Below, in pieces: positions 18,124 to 25,320 of a DNA stretch of 64,000 bases (position 1 is the stretch's first letter; each line of letters starts with the position of its first letter). The stretch lies in assembly GCF_003234175.2 (NCBI RefSeq), contig NZ_CP126257.1, forward strand, positions 1,426,001 through 1,490,000, written 5' to 3'. Origin of the DNA: Curtobacterium sp. MCSS17_007. GTDB taxonomy: Bacteria > Actinomycetota > Actinomycetes > Actinomycetales > Microbacteriaceae. Made by a program: the position numbers and the translations under genes. The notes beneath the pieces are model-generated. The model saw only the letters and a program-made list of their open reading frames with translations, searched no databases and had not been told where the DNA came from.

Positions 18124-18981
18124 ATGCCGACGCTCCGCGACCTCCAGGCCGTCACCGAGGACCTGTGGCCCGCCGCCGGCGCCGAGTCGTGGGACGCCGT
18201 CGGGCTCGTCTCCGGCGACCCGGACCAGCGGGTCGACCACGTCCACCTCGCCGTCGACGCCGTCCCGGCCACCGCCGACGAGGCGGTCGAGCTCGGTGCT
18301 GACCTGCTCCTGACCCACCACCCGCTCCTGCTGCGCGGCGTGACGACCATCGACGAGACCACCGTGAAGGGCCGCGTGCTCGCGACGCTCGTCCGCGGCG
18401 GGACGGCGCTGCTCGCCGCGCACACCAACGCGGACGTCGTCACGACCGGCACCTCCGCCGTGCTCGCCGACCGGCTCGGCCTGGTCGAGCAGCGTCCGCT
18501 CGAGCCGGGTGCCGACCCCGCGACGGGCATCGGCCGCGTCGGGGTCCTGCCGACCGGGACCACCCTCGGCGCGCTCGCACGCACCCTCGTCGACATCCTG
18601 CCCCCGACCGCGACCGGGGTGCGCGTGTCCGGCGACTTCGACCGCCCGGTGCGCACGGTCGCGCTCTGCGCCGGTGCCGGGGACGCGTACCTCGGGAACG
18701 CCGCCGTCCGCGCGGCCGACGTCTACGTGACGAGCGACCTCCGGCACCACCCCGCATCGGAGTTCCGCGAGCAGGCATCGCTCGGCGACGGACCCGCGCT
18801 CGTCGACACGTCGCACTGGGCCACCGAGTGGCTGTGGCTCGACGTCGCCGCCGAGCAGCTGCGTCGAGCCGCGGGCGTCCGTGTCACCGTCAGCGACCTG
18901 CGCACCGACCCCTGGGACTTCGCCGTCCTGCCGGCGGCCGAGCCCGCCTCCGAACCCGCCCACGAAGGAGACCGACCGTGA
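18124..18981 (+). CDS. Nif3-like dinuclear metal centre protein
   Basis: This 285-residue protein belongs to the Nif3/YqfO family (also annotated GTP cyclohydrolase 1 type 2 homologue). The N-terminal metal-binding motif is LLLTHHPLLL, a second histidine is in AAHTNADV, and the C-terminal part carries HWATEW. These ligands bind two metal ions inside a hexameric toroid; the physiological role remains uncertain in the family. TAGACT (18112-18117) lies 6 bases before the ATG. The stop codon overlaps the GTG start of the next gene by 4 bases, a pairing conserved in many actinobacteria. Confidence 0.92.
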   Translation: MPTLRDLQAVTEDLWPAAGAESWDAVGLVSGDPDQRVDHVHLAVDAVPATADEAVELGADLLLTHHPLLLRGVTTIDETTVKGRVLATLVRGGTALLAAHTNADVVTTGTSAVLADRLGLVEQRPLEPGADPATGIGRVGVLPTGTTLGALARTLVDILPPTATGVRVSGDFDRPVRTVALCAGAGDAYLGNAAVRAADVYVTSDLRHHPASEFREQASLGDGPALVDTSHWATEWLWLDVAAEQLRRAAGVRVTVSDLRTDPWDFAVLPAAEPASEPAHEGDRP

Positions 18982-19712
18982 AGGCAGCACCCGAGGACCA
19001 GGTCGTCCTCCTCGACCTCCAGCGCCTCGACAACGACGTGACCCGTCTGTCGCACCGCATCACCTCGCTGCAGAAGGGCGACCGGCTCACGGAGCTCGGC
19101 GCCTCCGCGGCGTCGCTCCGCGCCGAGCTCGCCGCCGCGACCGGCCGCGTCGAGGACGCCGAGCGCGACCTCGCGCGCCTCGAGTCCGACATCGCGAGCG
19201 CGCAGGCGCGCATCCAGCGGGACACGACGATGCTGCAGAACGTCACCAACGGCAAGGACGCCGCCGGGCTCCAGAGCGAGATGGACTCGCTCGACCGCCG
19301 CGTCGGCGACCTCGAGACCGCCGAGCTCGAGGTCATGGAGCAGCTCGACGTCCACCGCGCCCGCGTCGGCGACATCGAGGCGCAGCTCGCCCAGGTCGAC
19401 GCCGACCGCGCAGCCCTGGTCGGGGAGCGGGACGCCGAGATCGCTCGTGTCGAAGCGGACCGCCAGTCCGCCGTGGCGAGCCGCGCGGCCGTCGCAGCGA
19501 AGGTGCCCGCCGACCTGCTCGCCCTGTACGACCGGCAGCGCGCGCGCTACGGCTTCGGCGCGTCGCTGCTCCAGGGCGGCGTGTCCACCGCGTCGGGTGT
19601 GACGCTCACCGCGTCGGACCTGCAGACCATCCGCCAGGCCGCCCCCGACGACGTCGTGCTCTGCCCGGACAGCGACGCGATCCTGGTGCGGACGGCCGAG
19701 TCCGGCCTGTAG
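18978..19712 (+). CDS. CT398-like coiled-coil protein with degenerate zinc ribbon
   Basis: This 244-residue protein is mostly a long antiparallel coiled coil (about 5-185) followed by a short globular tail. Actinobacterial relatives of the CT398/C4-type zinc-ribbon family end in a CxxC...CxxC ribbon. Here the corresponding tail, SDLQTIRQAAPDDVVLCPDSDAILVR in essence, keeps the surrounding residues but only one cysteine, so zinc cannot be held in the usual way. The gene starts with GTG overlapping the Nif3 stop codon and lies just upstream of rnpB in the converging direction. Function is unknown; an RNA- or nucleotide-linked role has been guessed from genomic context in relatives. Confidence 0.85.
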   Translation: MKAAPEDQVVLLDLQRLDNDVTRLSHRITSLQKGDRLTELGASAASLRAELAAATGRVEDAERDLARLESDIASAQARIQRDTTMLQNVTNGKDAAGLQSEMDSLDRRVGDLETAELEVMEQLDVHRARVGDIEAQLAQVDADRAALVGERDAEIARVEADRQSAVASRAAVAAKVPADLLALYDRQRARYGFGASLLQGGVSTASGVTLTASDLQTIRQAAPDDVVLCPDSDAILVRTAESGL

Positions 19713-19754
19713 GGGGCCTGCGGGGTCCCGCCGACGCAGCACCCGACGATGCTC

Positions 19755-19798
19755 CGGACGGGAGGCGCGCGGCGACACGGCCGTGCGCCTCCCGTCCG
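19755..19798. repeat. Palindromic intergenic repeat, family 1 (diverged copy 3)
   Basis: Arms of 14 bp (19755-19768, 19785-19798) share the CGGACGGGAGGCGC core, while the inner part differs from other copies. It lies between the converging CT398-like gene and rnpB and can serve as terminator for both. Confidence 0.7.
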
Positions 19799-19874
19799 TT
19801 CGTCGCCGTCCACGCAGCCCGCATCGCGCGACGCCGACGCGACCCGCGGCGCATCCGATCACGGCGGGAGTACG

Positions 19875-20240
19875 GTGCGAATGGGCCGGCCGTACGCCGG
19901 GTTCTGTCCCGCTCTCGCGGTGACGGCCATCTCTCTCGGACCGACGTTGCCGTCGGCCTCCAGCGGTCCACCCGAGGACTCAGCGAGCAGCCTCGTCGTC
20001 CTCTGTCTGACCTTGCTCCGGGCGAGGTTTACCGAGCAGGTCCGGTCACCCGGACCCCTGGTGGTCTCTTACACCGCCGTTTCACCCTTACCGACGTCGC
20101 CGCCGGCGGTCTGCTTTCTGTGGCACTGTCTCGCGGATTGCTCCGGGTGGGTGTTACCCACCGCCCTGCTCTGTGGAGCCCGGACGTTCCTCGGCACTCC
20201 CGGAGGAGTGACGCGACCGTCTCACCGACCCATTCGCACC
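19875..20240 (-). ncRNA. rnpB: RNase P RNA (class A)
   Basis: Reading the minus strand, the RNA begins with GGTGCGAATGGG and ends with CCCATTCGCAC, which pair as helix P1. Between them lie the universally conserved elements: GAGGAACGTCCGGGCTCC near the 5' end (consensus GAGGAAAGTCCGGGCTCC, with one change), ACAGTGCCACAGAAA, the central GGTAAGGGTGAAACGG, and the 3' ACAGAACCCGGCGTACGGCC. The total length of about 366 nt fits a bacterial class A RNase P RNA, the catalytic component that trims tRNA 5' leaders. Its location beside Nif3 and the CT398-like gene is the usual one in actinobacteria. End positions are good to a few bases. Confidence 0.96.
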
Positions 20241-20282
20241 ATCGAGTCTACCCGTGCCGGAGCGGTCTCCGGCCCCGAGCGC

Positions 20283-21032
20283 TCAGCGCGAGCGCGCCGC
20301 CAGGGTCGCCGCGCCGATGATGCCGGCGTTGTTGCGGAGGGTCGCGGGGATGATGTCGGCCTGCAGGTCGAGCAGCGGGAGGAACTCCTCGTGGTGCTTC
20401 GACACACCGCCGCCCACGACGAAGAGCTCGGGGGAGAGCAGCGCCTCGAGCGTCGAGTAGTACTTCTGCAGCCGCTTCGCCCAGTGCTTCCAGGACAGTT
20501 CGTCCCGCTCCTTGGCCGCGAAGGACGCCCGCGTCTCGGCGTCGTGCCCGTCGATCTCCAGGTGTCCGAGCTCGGAGTTCACGATGAGGACGCCGTCGTT
20601 GATGAGCGCGGTGCCGATCCCGGTGCCGAGGGTCGTGACGACGACGAGCCCTTCCTTGCCCTTCGCGGCTCCGAACTGCTGCTCGGCGAACCCGGCGGCG
20701 TCTGCGTCGTTGACGAAGTGGATGGACCGCCCGAGCTCCTTCTCGAACAGCGCCTCGGCCTCGAAGCCGATCCACTTCTTCGACACGTTCGCGGCCGACA
20801 TGGTCTTGCCGTCGCGGACGATCGCGGGGAAGCAGACCCCGACGGGCACGTCGGCGGCCGGCGCGAGCTCGTCGAGGATGGACTTCGCGACCGCGACGAT
20901 GTCGTGCGGCTTGCCGCCCTCGGGCGTGGCCTTCTTGATCCGGTCGGTCTGCAGTTCGCCGGTGGTGACGTCGACGATCGCGCCCTTGATGCCCGTACCG
21001 CCGATGTCGACGCCGACTGCGAGGGTGGTCAT
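20283..21032 (-). CDS. ppgK: Polyphosphate glucokinase
   Basis: This 249-residue ROK-family sugar kinase opens with the phosphate-binding VGVDIGGTGIKGAIVD and carries the second nucleotide loop TTLGTGIGTALI. The sequence SELGHLEIDGHDAE and the length match actinobacterial PpgK, which phosphorylates glucose with polyphosphate (or ATP) to glucose 6-phosphate. The ATG at 21032 follows AGAAAGG. It lies downstream of map on the same strand with a 31-base gap and may be co-transcribed with it. rnpB follows 43 bases further on. Confidence 0.93.
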   Translation of the reverse strand: MTTLAVGVDIGGTGIKGAIVDVTTGELQTDRIKKATPEGGKPHDIVAVAKSILDELAPAADVPVGVCFPAIVRDGKTMSAANVSKKWIGFEAEALFEKELGRSIHFVNDADAAGFAEQQFGAAKGKEGLVVVTTLGTGIGTALINDGVLIVNSELGHLEIDGHDAETRASFAAKERDELSWKHWAKRLQKYYSTLEALLSPELFVVGGGVSKHHEEFLPLLDLQADIIPATLRNNAGIIGAATLAARSR

Positions 21033-21063
21033 GGGTGTGCCTTTCTGGGGGAAGGGGGTGCCG

Positions 21064-21927
21064 TCAGGAGACGGTCAGGAGTTCCGCGCCGCGCTCGGTG
21101 ACGACGAGGGTGTGTTCGAACTGTGCGGTCCAGGACTTGTCACGCGTCGAGACGGTCCAGTCGTCCGACCAGATGTCCGCGTCGATGCCGCCGAGCGTGA
21201 GCATGGGCTCGATGGTGAACACCATGCCGGGCTCGATGACGGTGTCGTACTGCGGCGCGTCGTAGTGCGGGATGATCAGGCCGGAGTGGAACGCCCGCCC
21301 GACGCCGTGCCCGGTGTAGTCACGGACGACGCCGTAGCCGAAGCGCTTCGCGTAGGCCTCGATCGCCCGGCCGATGACGTTCACCTGTCGCCCGGGTGCG
21401 ACGGCCTTGATGCCGCGCTCGAGTGCGGTGCGTGTCCGGTCGACCAGATCCTGCACCTCCTGCGACGCCTGCCCGACCACGAAGGTCCGGTTCGTGTCGC
21501 CGTGCATGCCGTCCTTGTAGGCCGTGACGTCGATGTTGACCAGGTCGCCCTCCTGCAGCACGGTGTCGTCGGGGATGCCGTGGCAGATGACCTCGTTGAG
21601 GCTGGAGCAGAGGGACTTCGGGTACCCGCGGTACCCGAGCGTCGACGGGTAGGCGCCGTGCGACACCACGAAGTCGTGCCCGATCCGGTCGAGCTCGTCG
21701 GTGGTGACGCCCGGGCGGATGGCCTCGCCGACGGCGTCGATGGCCTGCGAGGCGATGCGGCCCGCCGTGCGGATGCGCTCGACCTCGTCCGGCGTGTAGG
21801 TGTCGCCGAGGCCGTGCTCGTGCGGTTCGGCGCGACCGACGTACTCGGGGCGCTCGATGTCCTCGGGCACGGGGCGCTGGGGGGAGATCCGGCCGGCGGT
21901 CAGGTGTCCGTGTGCGTCCCGGGGCAT
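21064..21927 (-). CDS. map: Type I methionine aminopeptidase
   Basis: This 287-residue metallopeptidase removes N-terminal methionine from nascent proteins. The pita-bread fold signatures are clear: [19 protein letters not shown], the metal-binding [29 protein letters not shown] and the C-terminal FTIEPML. The N-terminus has about 40 extra residues before the catalytic domain, as in other actinobacterial MetAPs. The ATG at 21927 is chosen because TAGAGT (minus strand, 21940-21935) lies 7 bases upstream; the longer open frame to 22035 runs through repeat DNA. ppgK follows. Confidence 0.94.
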   Translation of the reverse strand: MPRDAHGHLTAGRISPQRPVPEDIERPEYVGRAEPHEHGLGDTYTPDEVERIRTAGRIASQAIDAVGEAIRPGVTTDELDRIGHDFVVSHGAYPSTLGYRGYPKSLCSSLNEVICHGIPDDTVLQEGDLVNIDVTAYKDGMHGDTNRTFVVGQASQEVQDLVDRTRTALERGIKAVAPGRQVNVIGRAIEAYAKRFGYGVVRDYTGHGVGRAFHSGLIIPHYDAPQYDTVIEPGMVFTIEPMLTLGGIDADIWSDDWTVSTRDKSWTAQFEHTLVVTERGAELLTVS

Positions 21928-22001
21928 GCCGACCACTCTAACCGGGTGTGGCAGCGCGTCGTCGCCCAGGCCGCCGTGCCCGCCGCGACACCGGCGGCTC
22001 G

Positions 22002-22052
22002 TCGAGACGCCGCCGTCCCGTCGAGACGCCGCCACATCCGGAGGCGTCTCGA
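22002..22052. repeat. Palindromic intergenic repeat, family 2 (copy A)
   Basis: Two copies of TCGAGACGCCGCC in tandem; the second forms a 10-bp-arm hairpin with GGCGTCTCGA (22021-22030 with 22043-22052). The stretch is clearly related to 51098-51147 between parE and parC. It lies between map and the small gene at 22149. Confidence 0.65.
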
Positions 22053-22148
22053 GGGGACGCGGGCGTCCGACGGTGACGCCGGCGTGTCCGCGTGACCGCG
22101 GTGGCCCGCACGCGGCCGCACCGACCGCCGCGTGGGTACGGTGGCGCC

Positions 22149-22328
22149 ATGAGCGACGAACGCATCGAGTCCCAGTGGTGGTTCAACGAGAAGACGCACG
22201 AGGTCGAGCAGGGCCCGCAGTCGCCGCAGCGCGACCGCATCGGGCCGTTCGGGACGCGTGAGGAGGCGCAACACGCCCTGGACCGCATCAAGGCGAACAA
22301 CGAGCGCTGGGACGACGAGGACCGCTGA
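22149..22328 (+). CDS. Small SPOR-like hypothetical protein
   Basis: This 59-residue acidic protein contains [16 protein letters not shown] followed by [18 protein letters not shown]. The second part resembles the GPFxxxxEAxxxxxxL half of a SPOR-type fold, as annotated for similar short actinobacterial proteins; it is too short to be a complete SPOR domain. TACGGT (22137-22142) lies 6 bases before the ATG, so the mRNA is probably leaderless. There is no signal peptide or membrane segment. Function is unknown. Confidence 0.75.
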   Translation: MSDERIESQWWFNEKTHEVEQGPQSPQRDRIGPFGTREEAQHALDRIKANNERWDDEDR

Positions 22329-22436
22329 GGTCCGCCCCCGACCGGTGACGGACGCACGGCGGTGAGCACGCGCAGCGACCGTGCCCGCAGCGTCCGTGCC
22401 CGCAGCGCGGACCCGCAGCGCCGCGCGTCCGGCTCG

Positions 22437-22685
22437 TCAGTCGGCGGACGCGTCCCGCTCGTCGACGCCCGGCAGCTCGGGTTCGGTCCGGAACCCGATG
22501 ATCTTGTGCGTCCCGTCGCAGTACGGCTTCAGGGTCGACTTGCCGCACCGGCACAGCGCGACGGTCCGTCGCCGCCGGGGGAGTTCCTGTCCGTCGGGGC
22601 CGACGATGCGCACGGCGCCGCGGAGCAGGAACGGCCCGTCGGGGTAGGCGACGAGCTCTGCCTCGTCCTCCTCGCGCCCCGTCAC
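22437..22685 (-). CDS. CDGSH iron-sulfur domain protein
   Basis: This 82-residue protein contains CRCGKSTLKPYCDGTH, an exact match to the CDGSH signature (C-x-C-x2-S/T-x3-P-x-C-D-G-x-H) in which three cysteines and one histidine ligate a redox-active [2Fe-2S] cluster. The start codon overlaps the stop codon of the upstream diiron redox enzyme gene by 4 bases (ATGA), implying co-translation. A role as electron donor or cluster-transfer partner of that enzyme is a reasonable inference. It converges with the small gene at 22149. Confidence 0.92.
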   Translation of the reverse strand: MTGREEDEAELVAYPDGPFLLRGAVRIVGPDGQELPRRRRTVALCRCGKSTLKPYCDGTHKIIGFRTEPELPGVDERDASAD

Positions 22686-23785
22686 GCGGGGACCCCGTCA
22701 GCGGGCAGCGGACGGCGCAGGGACGACGTGCCCGACTCCCAGGCGTTGAGCACGTGCGCGCCCACCATCCCCTCGACCACCAGGCAGGCGGCTGCGCCGA
22801 ACAGGACGTCGCCGAGCAGTGCGGGGTCGGCGGCGACGAGCCCGCCCGCGAGGTCGCGGCCCGCGATCTGCTCGTGGACCGCGTCCGCCTCGACGTGCTC
22901 GTCGAAGTACCACGTCGCGTCCTCGTCGAACCCGTTGCGCCGGAAACCGTCGCCGTAGAGCCGACTCGGCACCGACGACGTCATCTCGAAGGCCGCGAGG
23001 TGCCCGACGACCGCTCCGCGCAGCCGACGGTGCAGCCCGAACAGGCTCATCGTGTTGAGCGCGGCCAGCGTGATCGCCGGCACCAGGTCGACGTACCGGC
23101 CGTAGGAGTCGTCCAGTCCCGCGGCGCGGACGGTCCTGGCGAAGATCGCCGAGTGGATGCGCTTCGGTCGCCCGCCGCCGTACTCGTCCGACTGGATCTC
23201 GACCAGGGCCGACTTCGCCCGGCCGGACAGCCGCGGGATCGCCCAGCTGTGCGGGTCGGCCTCCTTCAGCGTGTAGATGCTCTTCTGCACGAGGAACTCG
23301 CGGATGTGCTCCCGGTCGGCCTTGCGCGCGACCCAGCGGGACAGGCTCGGCCCGCTGTCGGCCGCGGTGAGCGCGAACAACGCCGCCGACACGGCCTCGG
23401 CCGTCGGTTCCGGGCGCTCGGGGAGCGGGACCACGGCGCGGACCGCCGCCTCGTGTGCGGTCTCGAGCACGGCGCGGGCAGCGAGCAGGGCGGGGTCCCA
23501 CTCGAGGTCGTCGTCCACGCCGACGATGCCGCCGTAGTGCAGCTCGTAGAGCAGGAAGAGCGTGAGCTGCACGTCGTCGTCCGTCAGGACGTCCTCGGCG
23601 CGGTCGACCGCTGCCGTCGCCGCGTCACGGAGCGCGTCCGGACCGGGCGTCCCGGCACCGGGTGTCCCTGCACCGGGCGTCCCGGTGGTCAGGGCGTCGA
23701 TGAGGGCTGCGCTGAGCGGCCCTCTCGCCTCGGGGACGGGCATCGGGGTCTGGGTGAGGACGTCGGCGTCGTCGAGGACGGCCAT
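22682..23785 (-). CDS. Iron-containing redox enzyme (heme-oxygenase-like diiron fold)
   Basis: This 367-residue protein matches the iron-containing redox enzyme family, heme-oxygenase-like diiron oxidases/oxygenases. Recognisable parts are LFLLYELHYGG, a histidine/glutamate-rich core with REHIREFLVQKS, IQSDEYGGGRPKRIHSAIFA, and a late metal-binding WYFDEHVEADAVHE. The substrate is unknown. Residues about 36-50 contain a GTPGA repeat encoded by three 15-bp units. The ATG at 23785 is favoured because sequence conservation begins there; the frame is open further upstream but crosses the glnA promoter region. The gene is translationally coupled to the CDGSH protein and divergent from glnA. Confidence 0.83.
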   Translation of the reverse strand: MAVLDDADVLTQTPMPVPEARGPLSAALIDALTTGTPGAGTPGAGTPGPDALRDAATAAVDRAEDVLTDDDVQLTLFLLYELHYGGIVGVDDDLEWDPALLAARAVLETAHEAAVRAVVPLPERPEPTAEAVSAALFALTAADSGPSLSRWVARKADREHIREFLVQKSIYTLKEADPHSWAIPRLSGRAKSALVEIQSDEYGGGRPKRIHSAIFARTVRAAGLDDSYGRYVDLVPAITLAALNTMSLFGLHRRLRGAVVGHLAAFEMTSSVPSRLYGDGFRRNGFDEDATWYFDEHVEADAVHEQIAGRDLAGGLVAADPALLGDVLFGAAACLVVEGMVGAHVLNAWESGTSSLRRPLPADGVPA

Positions 23786-23960
23786 GCAGGGCTCCGTTCG
23801 CTGCGTTCGGTGTTCCGCCCCGACACTGGTCGTCGGACCTGGGGACGTTCTCGGGCACGTCCTGCCCGACGCTCCGCACGGGCGTCGCGCACGCCGGGCC
23901 CGGAGCACTAGCCTGTGGTGACGGGAGCCCCGAGCCCCGCCGAACACGGAAAGGTCGTGC

Positions 23961-25298
23961 ATGGACAAGCAGACGGACTTCGTGCTCCGCACCATCGAGG
24001 AGCGGGGCATCAAGTTCATCCGACTCTGGTTCACTGACGTCATCGGCACGCTGAAGTCCGTCGCGATCGCCCCGGCCGAGGTCGAGGGCGCCTTCGCGGA
24101 GGGCATCGGGTTCGACGGTTCCGCGATCGAGGGCCTCACGCGGTCCTACGAGGCCGACGTCCTGGCACACCCGGACCCTTCGACGTTCCAGATCCTGCCA
24201 TGGCGGGGCGAGGTCGACCCGACGGCGCGGATGTTCTGCGACATCACGACGCCGGACGGACAGCCCGCCGTGGCCGACCCCCGGAACGTGCTGAAGCGGA
24301 CCCTCGCCAAGGCGAGCGACCGTGGCTTCACCTTCTACACGCATCCCGAGATCGAGTTCTACCTGCTCAAGAGCCGCGACTGGAAGGACGGCGGCCCGCA
24401 GCCCGTCGACCAGGCGGGTTACTTCGACAACGTCCCCGGCGGCAGCGCCCACGACTTCCGTCGGCGCTCGGTCCGCATGCTCGAGGACCTCGGCATCTCG
24501 GTGGAGTTCTCCCACCACGAGGCCGGCCCCGGGCAGAACGAGATCGACCTGCGCTACGCCGACGCGCTGACGATGGCGGACAACATCATGACCTTCCGCA
24601 CGGTGGTGAAGGAGGTCGCGATCGAGCAGGGCGTCTACGCCACCTTCATGCCGAAGCCGCTGTCCGGGCAGCCGGGGTCGGGCATGCACACGCACGTGTC
24701 GCTCTTCGAGGGCGACCAGAACGCGTTCTACGAGGCGGGCGGCGAGTACCAGCTCTCGCAGACCGCGAAGCACTTCATCGCGGGCGTCCTGCGCCACGCA
24801 CCGGAGATCACCGCCGTCACGAACCAGTTCGTCAACTCCTACAAGCGCCTCTGGGGCGGCGACGAGGCTCCGTCCTTCGTGACCTGGGGCCACAACAACC
24901 GTTCGGCGCTCGTGCGCGTCCCGCTCTACAAGCCGAACAAGGGCCAGTCCGCCCGGGTGGAGTACCGCGGCATCGACTCGGCGGCCAACCCGTACCTGGC
25001 CTACTCGCTGCTGCTCGCCGCGGGCCTCAAGGGCATCGACGAGGGCTACGAGCTCCCGCCCGAGGCCGAGGACAACGTCTGGAGCCTGTCCGACGCCGAG
25101 CGCCGTGCCCTCGGGTACAAGCAGCTCCCGGCGAGCCTCGACCACGCCCTCGGGCTGATGGAGGACTCGGAGCTCGTCGCCGAGACGCTGGGTGAGCAGG
25201 TCTTCAACTACGTCCTGCTCAACAAGCGGCAGGAGTGGAAGGCGTACCGCGACCAGGTCACGCCGTTCGAGCTGGACACGAACCTCGGCGCGCTCTAG
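23961..25298 (+). CDS. glnA2: Glutamine synthetase type I, GlnA2-like (not adenylylatable)
   Basis: This 445-residue enzyme ligates ammonia to glutamate with ATP. Family landmarks include GFDGSAIEGLTRSYEADV, MPKPLSGQPGSGMHTH, and the ATP-loop region TWGHNNRSALVRVP. At the position of the adenylylation loop, where GSI-beta enzymes have NLYDLPPE, this protein reads GYELPPEAEDNVW and lacks the LY-type target. With its shorter length, this places it in the GSI-alpha/GlnA2 branch. A GGAAAGG ribosome binding site precedes the ATG. It sits directly upstream of glnE, the usual actinobacterial glnA2-glnE arrangement. Confidence 0.9.
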   Translation: MDKQTDFVLRTIEERGIKFIRLWFTDVIGTLKSVAIAPAEVEGAFAEGIGFDGSAIEGLTRSYEADVLAHPDPSTFQILPWRGEVDPTARMFCDITTPDGQPAVADPRNVLKRTLAKASDRGFTFYTHPEIEFYLLKSRDWKDGGPQPVDQAGYFDNVPGGSAHDFRRRSVRMLEDLGISVEFSHHEAGPGQNEIDLRYADALTMADNIMTFRTVVKEVAIEQGVYATFMPKPLSGQPGSGMHTHVSLFEGDQNAFYEAGGEYQLSQTAKHFIAGVLRHAPEITAVTNQFVNSYKRLWGGDEAPSFVTWGHNNRSALVRVPLYKPNKGQSARVEYRGIDSAANPYLAYSLLLAAGLKGIDEGYELPPEAEDNVWSLSDAERRALGYKQLPASLDHALGLMEDSELVAETLGEQVFNYVLLNKRQEWKAYRDQVTPFELDTNLGAL

Positions 25299-25320
25299 CA
25301 GCACGCCCGGAGCGCACCAC

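Noticed and set aside
20283..20775. Minus-strand arginine-rich frame overlapping ppgK
   Set aside because: Shadow frame of the polyphosphate glucokinase, which explains all conserved motifs.
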